Shown here in pieces: positions 33,905 to 42,351 of a stretch of 64,000 nt of DNA. Positions within the stretch are counted from its first letter, which is position 1. The number at the start of each line of letters is the position of its first letter. Source of the DNA: JBCCMQ01 sp039179985 (GTDB lineage Bacteria; Pseudomonadota; Alphaproteobacteria; Rhodobacterales; Rhodobacteraceae). Where the stretch lies: positions 18,963 to 82,962 of the forward strand of contig JBCDED010000004.1 in assembly GCA_039179985.1 (NCBI GenBank). Direction: 5' to 3'. Made by a program: the position numbers and the translations under genes. The notes under the pieces are model-generated. The model was not told where the DNA came from and did no database searches. It saw nothing but the letters and a program-made list of their open reading frames with translations.

Positions 33905-34981
33905 TCAGAAGACGATCACATTTCGTCGCGCAGCGCCACTGCGGGTGTCGGCGATGGCCTCGTTGATCTGGTCAAATCGCCAGCGGCCTGAAATGAGTTC
34001 GTCAAGCTTGAGCCGGTCCTGCGCATAGAGGTCGACCATCCAGGGGATATCGCGCGCCAGGACGGTATCGCCCATTTTCGTGCCGATCATGCCCTGGCCT
34101 AGGGCGGCCAGCACAACGGGTTCGTACCGGGCGGTGTCGCCGCTATGGGGCATGCCGACCATGTAGATGGATCCGCCCGGTGCCAGGAGCCGCGGCGCGC
34201 TTTCATAGGCAGGGATCGCGCCCACGGTGACAAAGACCGCGTCGGCAAGTCGTCCTGTCATTTGTCTCAGCGCCTTCCACGGCTTCTCTTCCGTTGCAAG
34301 TATGCCGTCGGTTGCGCCGAAATCCCGCGCCATGTCCAGCTTCTCGGGCACCATGTCTACGGCGACAATGCGTGCTGCGCCGGCGATGCGTGCGCCCTGA
34401 ATGGCGTTCAGACCCACGCCTCCGGCACCGATCACCACAATGCATTGCCCGGGCCGGACATTTGCCGTGTTCACAACCGCTCCAACGCCCGTCACGACCC
34501 CGCAGGCCAACAGCGCCGCCGCATCCGCCGCCATCTCGTCCGGCACCTTGGCGATCTGGCTTTGGTCCACCACAACCTTTTCGGCAAAGGCGCCGCAATC
34601 CATGCCCTGGGCAACCGCTTCGCCGCCGATAGAGAGGGGGCCGGTGTCTTTACGCGGTGAAAGACACAGAACCGGAGCGCCTGAGCCGCAGCTGGCGCAA
34701 TGGCCGCACGCGCGGATCAGCGTCACGATCACCGCATCGCCCGGGGCGTAGCCCTGCGCGGCGGAGCCGACAGCCGTGACGGTGCCCGCCGCTTCGTGGC
34801 CGTAAACTGCCGGAAGGGCGCCGCCCCAGGCACCGTCCATGAATGAGATGTCCGAGTGGCAGATCGCCACGGCGCCAAGCGTAACCTCGACCTCGCGACC
34901 TTCGGGCCCACGCAGATCCACGTCTTCCAAGCTCAACGGTGCGCCGAATTCCCGGCAGACGGCCGCTTTGACTGTTCCCAT
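33905..34981 (-). CDS. zinc-dependent alcohol dehydrogenase
   Basis: A 358-residue medium-chain dehydrogenase. The catalytic zinc ligands appear as C39-H40 region (AICHSDISF), GHEAAGTV and C-terminal of the catalytic core; the structural zinc loop is CGHCASCGSGAPVLC. The NAD site is VVIGAGGVGLNAIQGA. ATG at 34981 is preferred to a start at 35023. It lies 23 bp upstream of the enolase-family gene and likely works in the same sugar or alcohol pathway. Confidence 0.87.
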   Translation of the reverse strand: MGTVKAAVCREFGAPLSLEDVDLRGPEGREVEVTLGAVAICHSDISFMDGAWGGALPAVYGHEAAGTVTAVGSAAQGYAPGDAVIVTLIRACGHCASCGSGAPVLCLSPRKDTGPLSIGGEAVAQGMDCGAFAEKVVVDQSQIAKVPDEMAADAAALLACGVVTGVGAVVNTANVRPGQCIVVIGAGGVGLNAIQGARIAGAARIVAVDMVPEKLDMARDFGATDGILATEEKPWKALRQMTGRLADAVFVTVGAIPAYESAPRLLAPGGSIYMVGMPHSGDTARYEPVVLAALGQGMIGTKMGDTVLARDIPWMVDLYAQDRLKLDELISGRWRFDQINEAIADTRSGAARRNVIVF

Positions 34982-35062
34982 ATCTTCAGCGTCCCTCGCA
35001 GCTTCTCTTGACAGGTTTCCCAAGTGATCGCGCGGGCGCTGTGCCGTTTGCGTCAGTTCTGG

Positions 35063-36271
35063 TCAGGCTGCGGCAGGCCGCCGCCCGAGAGCTAGGAAAA
35101 TTCCGCACACGAACATCAGACCCATTGAAACGAAAAATGCCGCGCCGGGCTGATAAACGGGGGCGCCCGCGGCGGTAAAGGTGTCGAAGACTTCGGTCAT
35201 AGCGAGCGGTGAAAAGATCACCGCCACTGACCGCGTGCTGGAGATCACGCCCTGCAGTTCGCCCTGGCTGTCATCTGGCACACGCTTGGACATGATGCCC
35301 TGAAGGGCCGGGGTCACAACGGCGCCAAGCGCGGTCAGCGGCGTCAGGATCAACGCCAGCGTGCCGCTGGTGACAAGGGCGAGTGCGAGGAAGGCGAAAA
35401 CGTTGAAGACAAGCCCGTAGACAATCGTGCCCATCTCGCCCAACCGGCGAAGGATGACGCGAATGAGCCCGCCCTGTACGATCGCGATGGAGATCCCGAA
35501 CGCCGCAAGGGACAGTCCGATCATTGCCGGGTCCCAGCCAAAGCGCGCTTCGGTGAAATAGGCCCAGGTCGCCGGGTAGACGAAAAAGGCAAATTCATAC
35601 GTGAAGAAGATTGCGAGAAACCAACCGACGCTGGGCAGGCTGCCGATGTTGGCGAAGGCGCCGAAAGGATTGGCGCGTTTCCAGGAAAATGGCCTGCGAA
35701 TTGCATCGGTCACGGTCTCAGGCATTACGAGCGCGCCGAAGATCAGGTTGGCCGCGGCAAGCAGGGCGGCCGCCGCAAAGGGCGCACGACTGCCATATTC
35801 GCCCAGCACGCCGCCGATCAGCGGCCCAAGGACAAAGCCCACGCCAAAGGCGGCGCCCATCAGTCCGAAATTGGCGGCCTTCTCCTCAGGCTTTGAGATA
35901 TCAGCGATAAACGCGCCCGCCGTCGATTGCGTTGAGGCGGCGATGCCGGTTAGAATCTGCATGGACAGAAGCAGCCAGATGCTGCCCGCCAGCGTCATCA
36001 TGGTATAGCCGATGGCCATGACGCCCAGGGACACCAAAAGGACCGGGCGCCGGCCGAAGCGGTCCGAGAAATTGCCGACGGTGGGCCCAAAGAGGAACTG
36101 CATGGCCGCAAAGGTGCTGGACAGATATCCGCCCCAGACGGCGGCCTCGCCGAGGGTGCCGCCTTCGACTTCCTGCAAAAGCTGCGGCATCACTGGCAAG
36201 ATCAGCCCGATGCCCATGGCGTCGATGGTCAGGGTGATCAGAATGAAGGTGAGCGGCAGGCGTGGTTTCAT
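35063..36271 (-). CDS. MFS transporter (TetA-like efflux family)
   Basis: A 402-residue, 12-helix major facilitator. Signature segments are LTIDAMGIGLILPVMPQLL in helix 1, GNFSDRFGRRPVLLVSLGV in loop 2-3 and GAAFGVGFVLGPLIGG in helix 5, matching the drug:H+ antiporter-1 (TetA-type) group. ATG at 36271 gives the normal start. It follows pcaB by 67 bp on the same strand and may export or import an aromatic, but the similarity is to drug exporters. Confidence 0.85.
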   Translation of the reverse strand: MKPRLPLTFILITLTIDAMGIGLILPVMPQLLQEVEGGTLGEAAVWGGYLSSTFAAMQFLFGPTVGNFSDRFGRRPVLLVSLGVMAIGYTMMTLAGSIWLLLSMQILTGIAASTQSTAGAFIADISKPEEKAANFGLMGAAFGVGFVLGPLIGGVLGEYGSRAPFAAAALLAAANLIFGALVMPETVTDAIRRPFSWKRANPFGAFANIGSLPSVGWFLAIFFTYEFAFFVYPATWAYFTEARFGWDPAMIGLSLAAFGISIAIVQGGLIRVILRRLGEMGTIVYGLVFNVFAFLALALVTSGTLALILTPLTALGAVVTPALQGIMSKRVPDDSQGELQGVISSTRSVAVIFSPLAMTEVFDTFTAAGAPVYQPGAAFFVSMGLMFVCGIFLALGRRPAAA

Positions 36272-36338
36272 TGCGTTCTCAAGCGGGACACTCCTGCCTG
36301 ATAGCCGCCGGAACGGCTGGGCGAAAGGCCGTGTTTTT

Positions 36339-37667
36339 TCAGATCGCGCGCGCTGCCGCCGCGAAGTGCCGTGCCTCCACCGGCGCTGTGCCCAGTTGCC
36401 GACGGGGCTCGAACACCTCTCGGAGGTCCGTTTCAGGCCAACGGGCGTTGGCAAGGTCCGCCAGCGACGTGCCTGTTTTGGCAACATCCGCACACAGCGC
36501 CTTGACCGCTCCTTGAGCCTCGGGGCGCGGCATCTGGCGGGCAAGGGCAAAACTCAGCGCCTCGGCGAAGATCAGCCCGCCGCCAAGGCGTAGGTTTTCA
36601 GACATGCGCTCAGGTCTTGGTTCCAGCCCCTCGACTGTGTCATTCGCCGTGGCAAGAGCCCGGGACGTGGCCAGAACAAGCTGCGGCAGTGCCAGCCATT
36701 CGCTGAACCAAGCTGCACCGTCGCGTTCCTGCCGGTGGACACCTGCGGTATGCAATACGCTAGAAAGGCCCACAGAGTAGCTGGCCAGCGCCCCCAGAAC
36801 CGACGGCCCGACCGGATTTGCCTTTTGCGGCATGGTGGAGGACGACCCGGCGCCCGTCAGCCGCAGCTCGCCCAGCTCGGGCTGCGCGCCGAGGGTGATG
36901 TCCTCACCGAATTTGCCGAGGCTCACGGCAATACGCGTTAGCCAGGCGGCAAGCTCGGCGATGCGGTCCCGCTGACTGTGCCAGCTGCCGCCCGGGTCAC
37001 CGAGCCCGAGGTCTGCGGCAAGCTGCGCGCGTACCGCCGGGCCGTCCGCGCCCATGGCCGAAAGGGTGCCGGCCGCGCCAGACAGGCTGACGACCAGGAG
37101 GCGCGGGCGCATATCGGTCAGGCTGTCCAGGGCGCGGATCAAGGGGGCGCCCCATGTCGCGACGACCGCGCCGAAGCTGGTGACGGTTGCGTGCTGGCCG
37201 TAGGTGCGTCCGGCCATGGGCGTTTCGGCATGCGTTTCGGCAAGGTCTGCAAGGTGGATGAGTAACCGCTCTGTCTCGCCCTTCATATGCTCCAGCGCTC
37301 GGCGCAGACGCAGAATAAGGCCCGTCTCCATGATGTCCTGACTGGTGGCGCCCCAATGGACATAGGAGGCGTGCTCGGGAGCAGACATCGCCTCCCGAAA
37401 GGCTGCCACGAGCGCCGGAACCACAACGCCGTTCTTCCCTGTGGCCGTGGCCAGTTGGGCCGGGTCGATTAGCAACTCGCGGCTGGCACGGTCGATTGCG
37501 GCTGCGCTGTCTGCCGGAATGAGGCCAAGCGAACCTTGCGCCTTGGCCAGAGCCCCCAACACAAGCAACATCGAACGAACCTCGGCACCGTCGGACAAGA
37601 GCCTGCCCACGACGGGTTCATGAAAAAGCTCCGTCATGATTGCGCTGTCAAAGGGGCTCGCGGGCAC
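36339..37667 (-). CDS. pcaB: 3-carboxy-cis,cis-muconate cycloisomerase
   Basis: A 442-residue fumarase/argininosuccinase-superfamily enzyme that lactonises 3-carboxymuconate to 4-carboxymuconolactone. It has HWGATSQDIMETGLILRLRR, MAGRTYGQHATVTSFG and the signature GSSTMPQKANPVGPSVL. The GTG at 37667 retains the conserved PASPFDSAI opening; an ATG at 37637 is the alternative. Last pca gene of the operon, 2 bp after pcaG. Confidence 0.93.
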   Translation of the reverse strand: MPASPFDSAIMTELFHEPVVGRLLSDGAEVRSMLLVLGALAKAQGSLGLIPADSAAAIDRASRELLIDPAQLATATGKNGVVVPALVAAFREAMSAPEHASYVHWGATSQDIMETGLILRLRRALEHMKGETERLLIHLADLAETHAETPMAGRTYGQHATVTSFGAVVATWGAPLIRALDSLTDMRPRLLVVSLSGAAGTLSAMGADGPAVRAQLAADLGLGDPGGSWHSQRDRIAELAAWLTRIAVSLGKFGEDITLGAQPELGELRLTGAGSSSTMPQKANPVGPSVLGALASYSVGLSSVLHTAGVHRQERDGAAWFSEWLALPQLVLATSRALATANDTVEGLEPRPERMSENLRLGGGLIFAEALSFALARQMPRPEAQGAVKALCADVAKTGTSLADLANARWPETDLREVFEPRRQLGTAPVEARHFAAAARAI

Positions 37668-37669
37668 GC

Positions 37670-38251
37670 TCAGAGATCCAGGAACACGGTTTCACGTTCA
37701 CCCTGTAGATGGATGTCGTGGGAAAATGCGTTCGGCCCGATGGCTTTGGCCACCAGGGTTTCCCGGCGCTCCGGCTGTTCGATCCGGCCCAGAAGCGGAT
37801 CGGCCTCCAGAGCGTCACCGGCAAAATAGATCCGCGTGGCGAGGCCCAGGTTGATGCCACGGGACACGATCCAAAGGTCGATGTGCGGCGCTTGCGGGCG
37901 ACCGTCGCGGGTGTTCACTACGCCTGGCTTGATTGTCTCCAGCGTCCAGACCCCGTTCTGCAGATCCGCGATAAACCGCGCGTGCCCCTCGGCGCCCGGT
38001 CCGAACGTCCCGTCGGCGCCTGCCTGCCAGCTTTCCACCATCACGTCTTTCAGGGGCGTGCCCGTGCCGTCGATGATCCGGCCCGTGACGGTGATGCGCT
38101 CGCCCGGCGCGTCCTTGGAAAATGCCTCGGCAGCCAGCGTATCCGGGTAGATGCTGTCGATCCCGATCGCGCGCGGTGTACAGCCGATGTGCACATAAGG
38201 GCCTGCTGTCTGGCTTGGGGTTTCGGCCAGCCAATCTAACGTCTGCGGCAT
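37670..38251 (-). CDS. pcaG: protocatechuate 3,4-dioxygenase alpha subunit
   Basis: A 193-residue subunit of the intradiol dioxygenase that opens protocatechuate between C3 and C4. It shows TPSQTAGPYVHIG, ITVTGRIIDGTGTPLKDVMV and PQAPHIDLWIVSRGINLGL. The alpha subunit lacks the iron tyrosines of PcaH, as expected. ATG at 38251 lies one base past the pcaH stop. Confidence 0.94.
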   Translation of the reverse strand: MPQTLDWLAETPSQTAGPYVHIGCTPRAIGIDSIYPDTLAAEAFSKDAPGERITVTGRIIDGTGTPLKDVMVESWQAGADGTFGPGAEGHARFIADLQNGVWTLETIKPGVVNTRDGRPQAPHIDLWIVSRGINLGLATRIYFAGDALEADPLLGRIEQPERRETLVAKAIGPNAFSHDIHLQGERETVFLDL

Positions 38252-38252
38252 C

Positions 38253-38978
38253 TCAGAGGGCCTCCATCCGGTTTTCGAACAAGGTCTGCCGCGTGCCGCG
38301 CAAAACAATGTCGAATTTATAGGCCAGAGCGTCCATGGGCAGGGCGCGCGACATATCGAGGGGCGCCACCAGCCGCTCGACTGCGGACTGATCCGGGATT
38401 GAATGGACGATGGGGCAACGGGCGATCAGCGGGTCGCCTTCGAAATACATCTGTGTGATCAGCCGCTGCCCCCAGGCCCGTCCGAAGACAGAGAAATGGA
38501 TGTGCATGGGCCGCCAGTCGTTGACGCCATTGGGCCAGGGATAGGCGCCGGGGCGGACGGTCAGGAACTCATAGGCACCGGAGTCATCTGTGACCGTGCG
38601 CCCGCAACCGCCGAAATTAGGGTCGAGTGGTGCAAGGTAGCCGTCGTGTTTGTGGCGGTAGCGCCCGCCCGCGTTGGCTTGCCAGATTTCCACCAGCACG
38701 CCGGGCTGAGGGCGACCCGATTGATCAAGCACTCGGCCATGGACCACGATCCTTTCGCCCACGGCGGGGGCCTCGCCGCCCGTGAAGTTCAGGATAAGGT
38801 TGTTGTCGAGGGGCCCCAGAGTATCCTGGCCATAGACCGGCCCGGTTTCCTCGGTCGGGGTCGACGGCATGGACAAAAGGGGCAGGCGCGGACTGCGCGC
38901 GGTGGTGGTCTTATAGGCCGGTGCGTAGGCCGGCGGATGGTCAGAATAGTTACGCTGGACCAGAGGAAGCGGTGTCAT
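38253..38978 (-). CDS. pcaH: protocatechuate 3,4-dioxygenase beta subunit
   Basis: A 241-residue iron-bearing subunit. The ferric ligands are visible as Tyr in AGGRYRHKHDGY, Tyr in RPGAYPWPNG and the two histidines in MHIHFSVFG. The N-terminal HPPAYAPAYKTT and ERIVVHGRVLDQSGRP are typical of PcaH. It overlaps the end of pcaC by 4 bp (ATGA), so translation is coupled. Confidence 0.95.
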   Translation of the reverse strand: MTPLPLVQRNYSDHPPAYAPAYKTTTARSPRLPLLSMPSTPTEETGPVYGQDTLGPLDNNLILNFTGGEAPAVGERIVVHGRVLDQSGRPQPGVLVEIWQANAGGRYRHKHDGYLAPLDPNFGGCGRTVTDDSGAYEFLTVRPGAYPWPNGVNDWRPMHIHFSVFGRAWGQRLITQMYFEGDPLIARCPIVHSIPDQSAVERLVAPLDMSRALPMDALAYKFDIVLRGTRQTLFENRMEAL

Positions 38979-39358
38979 TCCCGACCCTCCATTTCAGCAA
39001 AAGTCACTTTGGCGAGCTTGATTGCGTGATTGGCCTTGGGCACACCGGCGTAGATCGCTACGTGCAGGAAAGCCTCCATCACGTCGTCTTTGCTGGCACC
39101 GGTGTTCGCCGTGGCGCGTATGTGCATGGGGATTTCTTCGAAATTGCCGGTCGCTGCGAGCAGCGCCAGCGTTAGCATTGAGCGCTCGCGCCGGCTGATT
39201 TTCTCCGACGCCCAGACCGTGCCCCAGGCGCCTTCCGTGATCAGCGTCTGGAAGGGTTCATCGAAGGGTGTCTTTTCCGCTTCGGCCCGGTCCACGTGGG
39301 TGTCGCCCAGAACGGATCGGCGGACCTCCATGCCTTTCTTGTGGCGCGTGTCAGACAT
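38975..39358 (-). CDS. pcaC: 4-carboxymuconolactone decarboxylase
   Basis: A 127-residue CMD-family protein that decarboxylates 4-carboxymuconolactone to the enol-lactone. It has the SRRERSMLTLALLAATGN segment and the catalytic IHIRATANTGASKDDVME-type helix (here MHIRATANTGASKDDVME). It overlaps pcaD by 8 bp and pcaH by 4 bp. Confidence 0.94.
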   Translation of the reverse strand: MSDTRHKKGMEVRRSVLGDTHVDRAEAEKTPFDEPFQTLITEGAWGTVWASEKISRRERSMLTLALLAATGNFEEIPMHIRATANTGASKDDVMEAFLHVAIYAGVPKANHAIKLAKVTFAEMEGRE

Positions 39359-40139
39359 GGCCCAGCTCCTTGAGGAATGTGGCGAGCGTTTCGGCGTATT
39401 CGTCCGGTGCCTCTACGCAGGGCAAATGTCCGGCCCCCCGGATGAGGTGGAAACGAGACCCTTTGATTAACTCCGCCGTCTCGCGCACCAGATCGGGCGG
39501 CGTCGACCCGTCTTCGCTGCCCGCGATGGCGAGCGTCGGAAGTGTGAGCGTCGCCGTGGTGCTGTAGAAATCCGTGCCCTGGATCGCCGCCGAGCAGCCG
39601 GCATATCCGTCGTCTGGCGTGTTCGTCAGCATGGTCTTCCAGGCGCTCAGTTCTGGTGTGGCGCGAAAGACTTTAGAGAACCAGCGTTCCATCACCGCGT
39701 CGGCGAGGCTTGCCACGCCATCTGCCGCAACGCCATCTATCCGCTCTTGCCACAACTTGGTTGTGCCGATCCTCGCTGCGGTGTTTGAGATGACCATGGC
39801 ACGGATCTGGTCCAGCCGTTTCACGGCAAGCCCCTGGGCGATCATGCCGCCGATCGAGAGCCCCACGAAGACGCAGTTCCGCACCTCAAGATGGTCGAGC
39901 AGGCGTTCTGCGTCGCGCACCAATGCCCCCATCGTAAAGGGCGCCGGGGGACAGGTGCTTAGCCCATGGCCGCGCTTGTCGTAGCGGATGATCCTGAGGC
40001 CCGCAGGCAGAAGCGGCAGGATCTTGTCCCAAAGCCGTAGATCCGTGCCGAGACTGTTGGCGAAGACCACGGGCGCGCCGGCGGGGTCACCGTCAACGCG
40101 GTAGTGCAGGGTCACGTCGTCAAGCTCCAGAACATCCAT
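39351..40139 (-). CDS. pcaD: 3-oxoadipate enol-lactonase
   Basis: A 262-residue alpha/beta hydrolase that opens 3-oxoadipate enol-lactone. The oxyanion region is VVFANSLGTDLRLWDKI, the nucleophile serine is in FVGLSIGGMIAQGLA and the histidine is in IRGAGHLPCVEAPDEYA. These are the standard PcaD motifs. One-base overlap with pobA (stop/start TGATG-type junction). Confidence 0.92.
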   Translation of the reverse strand: MDVLELDDVTLHYRVDGDPAGAPVVFANSLGTDLRLWDKILPLLPAGLRIIRYDKRGHGLSTCPPAPFTMGALVRDAERLLDHLEVRNCVFVGLSIGGMIAQGLAVKRLDQIRAMVISNTAARIGTTKLWQERIDGVAADGVASLADAVMERWFSKVFRATPELSAWKTMLTNTPDDGYAGCSAAIQGTDFYSTTATLTLPTLAIAGSEDGSTPPDLVRETAELIKGSRFHLIRGAGHLPCVEAPDEYAETLATFLKELGHV

Positions 40140-41308
40140 CAGAAAGGCAGCCCTACGTAGTTTTCTGCCATACTGAGCTGTGACGCGCGGCTTGTCGCCA
40201 GAAGATCAATCTCGGCTTCCTGCATGCGCTGGTCGAAATCGGTCTGATCGGGGAAACGGTGCATCGTTTTGGTAAACCACCAGGAAAACCGAACGGCTTT
40301 CCAGACCCGCGCCAGCGCTTTTTCCGAATAGCTGTCGATGCCATGATCGCCATCGCTCCGGTAGTGCGCGATCAGGCCGTCGGATAGGTAATGCACGTCC
40401 GAGACAGCAAGGTTCAGGCCCTTTGCGCCAGTTGGCGGCACGATATGTGCCGCGTCACCGACCAGAAAGAGCCGTTCCCACCGCATGGGTTCGGCCACGA
40501 AGGATCTGAGCGGGGCGATGGATTTCTCGATGGACGGACCGGTGACCATGGCCTCTGCCGTGTCCTCCGGCAGGCGGCGGCGCAGTTCGTCCCAGAAGAG
40601 ATCGTCGCTCCATTTTTCCAGCGGATCGTCCACCGGGGCTTGTACGTAGTACCGGCTGAGGTTTTCGTTTCGCATGGAACAGAGCGCAAAGCCGCGTGCG
40701 TGGTTGGCGTAGATCAACTCGTCGCTGCAGGGTGGCGTTTCGCTGAGGACGCCGAGCCAGCCGAAGGGATAGACCCGCTCGTATTCTCTGAGAACAGATG
40801 TCGGAATGGCCTTTCGGCTGACGCCATGGAAGCCGTCGCACCCGGCCACGAAGTCGCAGTCGATCCGGTGTTCGGTCCCGTCCTTCGTATAGGTCACATA
40901 GGGCGCCGTGGTGTCCAGAGCCTGGGGTGTTACGCCCTCGGCTTCCTCGACGATCACGCCGCCCATGGCGTCGCGCGCGGCGTAAAGATCCTGCGTCACT
41001 TCCGTCTGCCCGTAGACAAGAATTTCCTTGCCTGTCAAGTTCTTGAAGTCCACCCGAAAGGCATGGTTTCGGGCGCTGACGTAGGTGCCTTCGTGGGGGA
41101 AACTATCCGCTTCCATGCGGTTGCCGACGCCTGCACTGCGAAGCACCTCCGCCGTGCCGCTTTCGAGGACACCCGCGCGAATGCGCCCCAGGACGTAGTC
41201 CCGGCTGCGGCGTTCCAGAACGACCGTGTCGACGCCCGCGCGGTGCAGGATCTGAGACAACAGCAAGCCGGACGGCCCGCCGCCAATGATGACGACTTGT
41301 GTGCGCAT
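40139..41308 (-). CDS. pobA: 4-hydroxybenzoate 3-monooxygenase
   Basis: A 389-residue FAD monooxygenase that makes protocatechuate from 4-hydroxybenzoate with NADPH and O2. It has the FAD motif VVIIGGGPSGLLLSQIL, ERRSRDYVLGRIRAGVLESG with conserved active-site arginines, the DFVAGCDGFHGVSR DG motif and LFLVGDAAHIVPPTGAKG. ATG at 41308 is set by GGGAGGAT just upstream. First gene of the operon, under a large inverted repeat. Confidence 0.95.
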   Translation of the reverse strand: MRTQVVIIGGGPSGLLLSQILHRAGVDTVVLERRSRDYVLGRIRAGVLESGTAEVLRSAGVGNRMEADSFPHEGTYVSARNHAFRVDFKNLTGKEILVYGQTEVTQDLYAARDAMGGVIVEEAEGVTPQALDTTAPYVTYTKDGTEHRIDCDFVAGCDGFHGVSRKAIPTSVLREYERVYPFGWLGVLSETPPCSDELIYANHARGFALCSMRNENLSRYYVQAPVDDPLEKWSDDLFWDELRRRLPEDTAEAMVTGPSIEKSIAPLRSFVAEPMRWERLFLVGDAAHIVPPTGAKGLNLAVSDVHYLSDGLIAHYRSDGDHGIDSYSEKALARVWKAVRFSWWFTKTMHRFPDQTDFDQRMQEAEIDLLATSRASQLSMAENYVGLPF

Positions 41309-41329
41309 TTTTATCCTCCCGCCGCAAAT

Positions 41330-41370
41330 CTGCATCAAACTAATTGGCAATGTCAATTAGTTTGATGCAG
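41330..41370. promoter_or_regulatory. 17-bp perfect inverted repeat upstream of pobA; candidate operator
   Basis: CTGCATCAAACTAATTG (41330-41346) and CAATTAGTTTGATGCAG (41354-41370) are exact reverse complements separated by 7 bp, 22 bp upstream of the pobA ATG. On the minus strand TTGACA, a good -35 hexamer, sits at the centre. The AT-rich arms and the lack of a T-tract argue for an operator rather than a terminator of the gene upstream. Confidence 0.7.
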
Positions 41371-41385
41371 GGCGTGGTATGAAGT

Positions 41386-42351
41386 CTAGTCGGTCAGGGT
41401 GGCCAGGGCGCGCGTGTACATGGGCGTGTCCACATTGCCGCCGCTCGCTGTTGCGATGACCGTGTCGCTTGCCAAACCTGTCCCGTGGAAAAGGGCGGCA
41501 GCCAAGGCGGCCGCGCCGCCGGGTTCGATCACCAGGTGCAGGTGGCGAAATGCAAGGCCCATGGCCTTAAGGCAGTCGTCATCGGAAACCACGATCCCCA
41601 TGCCGCAAAGCCGCTGGATGATCGGGAAAGTGAGGTTGCCCGGCGCAGGAGTCAGAATGGCATCGCAGATCGATCCGGTGGCCGCGTTGTTGCGCTGAAT
41701 ACTGCCGGTTTCGAGCGAACGCTTCACATCGTCGAAGCCCGCAGGTTCCACCGGGCGCACCTTCAAGTGGGGCGCGTCCGCCTCCAGCGCCAGAGCGATA
41801 CCGCTCGTTAAACCGCCGCCACCGCAGCAGACAAGAACCTCGGCCTCTGTAATCCCCATGGCCCCGGTCTGCGCGGCGATCTCTAGGCCCGTTGTGCCCT
41901 GACCGGCGATGACGAAGGGTTCGTCATAGGGGCGGATCAAAGTCAGCCCGCGCTCTTCCATCAGGCGCTCGCCGATCTCCTCGCGGCTTTCGGTTTCCCG
42001 GTCATAGAGAACGACGTCGGCCCCAAGGGCGCTGGTGTTGGCGATTTTGATCGCCGGGGCATCGGACGGCATCACGATGGTGGCCGGCAGGTCGTGCATG
42101 CGGGCGGCGCGGGCCACGCCTTGGGCATGGTTGCCCGAGGAATAGGCGATAACGCCTTTTTCGGGCGCCATACCGGTGATCGCAGACCAGGCGCCCCGGA
42201 ATTTGAAGGAACCGGTGTGCTGCAGGCACTCAGCCTTCACGAAGACGCGGCGCCCGGCGATCTCGTCGAGGAACGGCGAGGACAGGAGCGGCGTTTCCAC
42301 GCCGACCCCGGCGAAACGGTCCGCGGATGCGCGGATCATGTCGATGTTCAT
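41386..42351 (-). CDS. threonine/serine dehydratase-like PLP enzyme
   Basis: A 321-residue fold-type II PLP enzyme. The PLP lysine is in HTGSFKFRGAW, SSGNHAQGVA binds the cofactor ring and VLVCCGGGGLTSGIAL holds the phosphate. Length and lack of a regulatory ACT domain match catabolic threonine/serine dehydratases or serine racemases. It overlaps the alpha/beta hydrolase stop-start by 4 bp, so it belongs to a three-gene operon of unknown purpose. Confidence 0.85.
   Translation of the reverse strand: MNIDMIRASADRFAGVGVETPLLSSPFLDEIAGRRVFVKAECLQHTGSFKFRGAWSAITGMAPEKGVIAYSSGNHAQGVARAARMHDLPATIVMPSDAPAIKIANTSALGADVVLYDRETESREEIGERLMEERGLTLIRPYDEPFVIAGQGTTGLEIAAQTGAMGITEAEVLVCCGGGGLTSGIALALEADAPHLKVRPVEPAGFDDVKRSLETGSIQRNNAATGSICDAILTPAPGNLTFPIIQRLCGMGIVVSDDDCLKAMGLAFRHLHLVIEPGGAAALAAALFHGTGLASDTVIATASGGNVDTPMYTRALATLTD

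Noticed and set aside
41330..41370. Rho-independent terminator for the upstream dehydratase operon
   Set aside because: The arms are AT-rich, there is no T-tract after the stem, and a -35-like TTGACA lies in the centre just before pobA.
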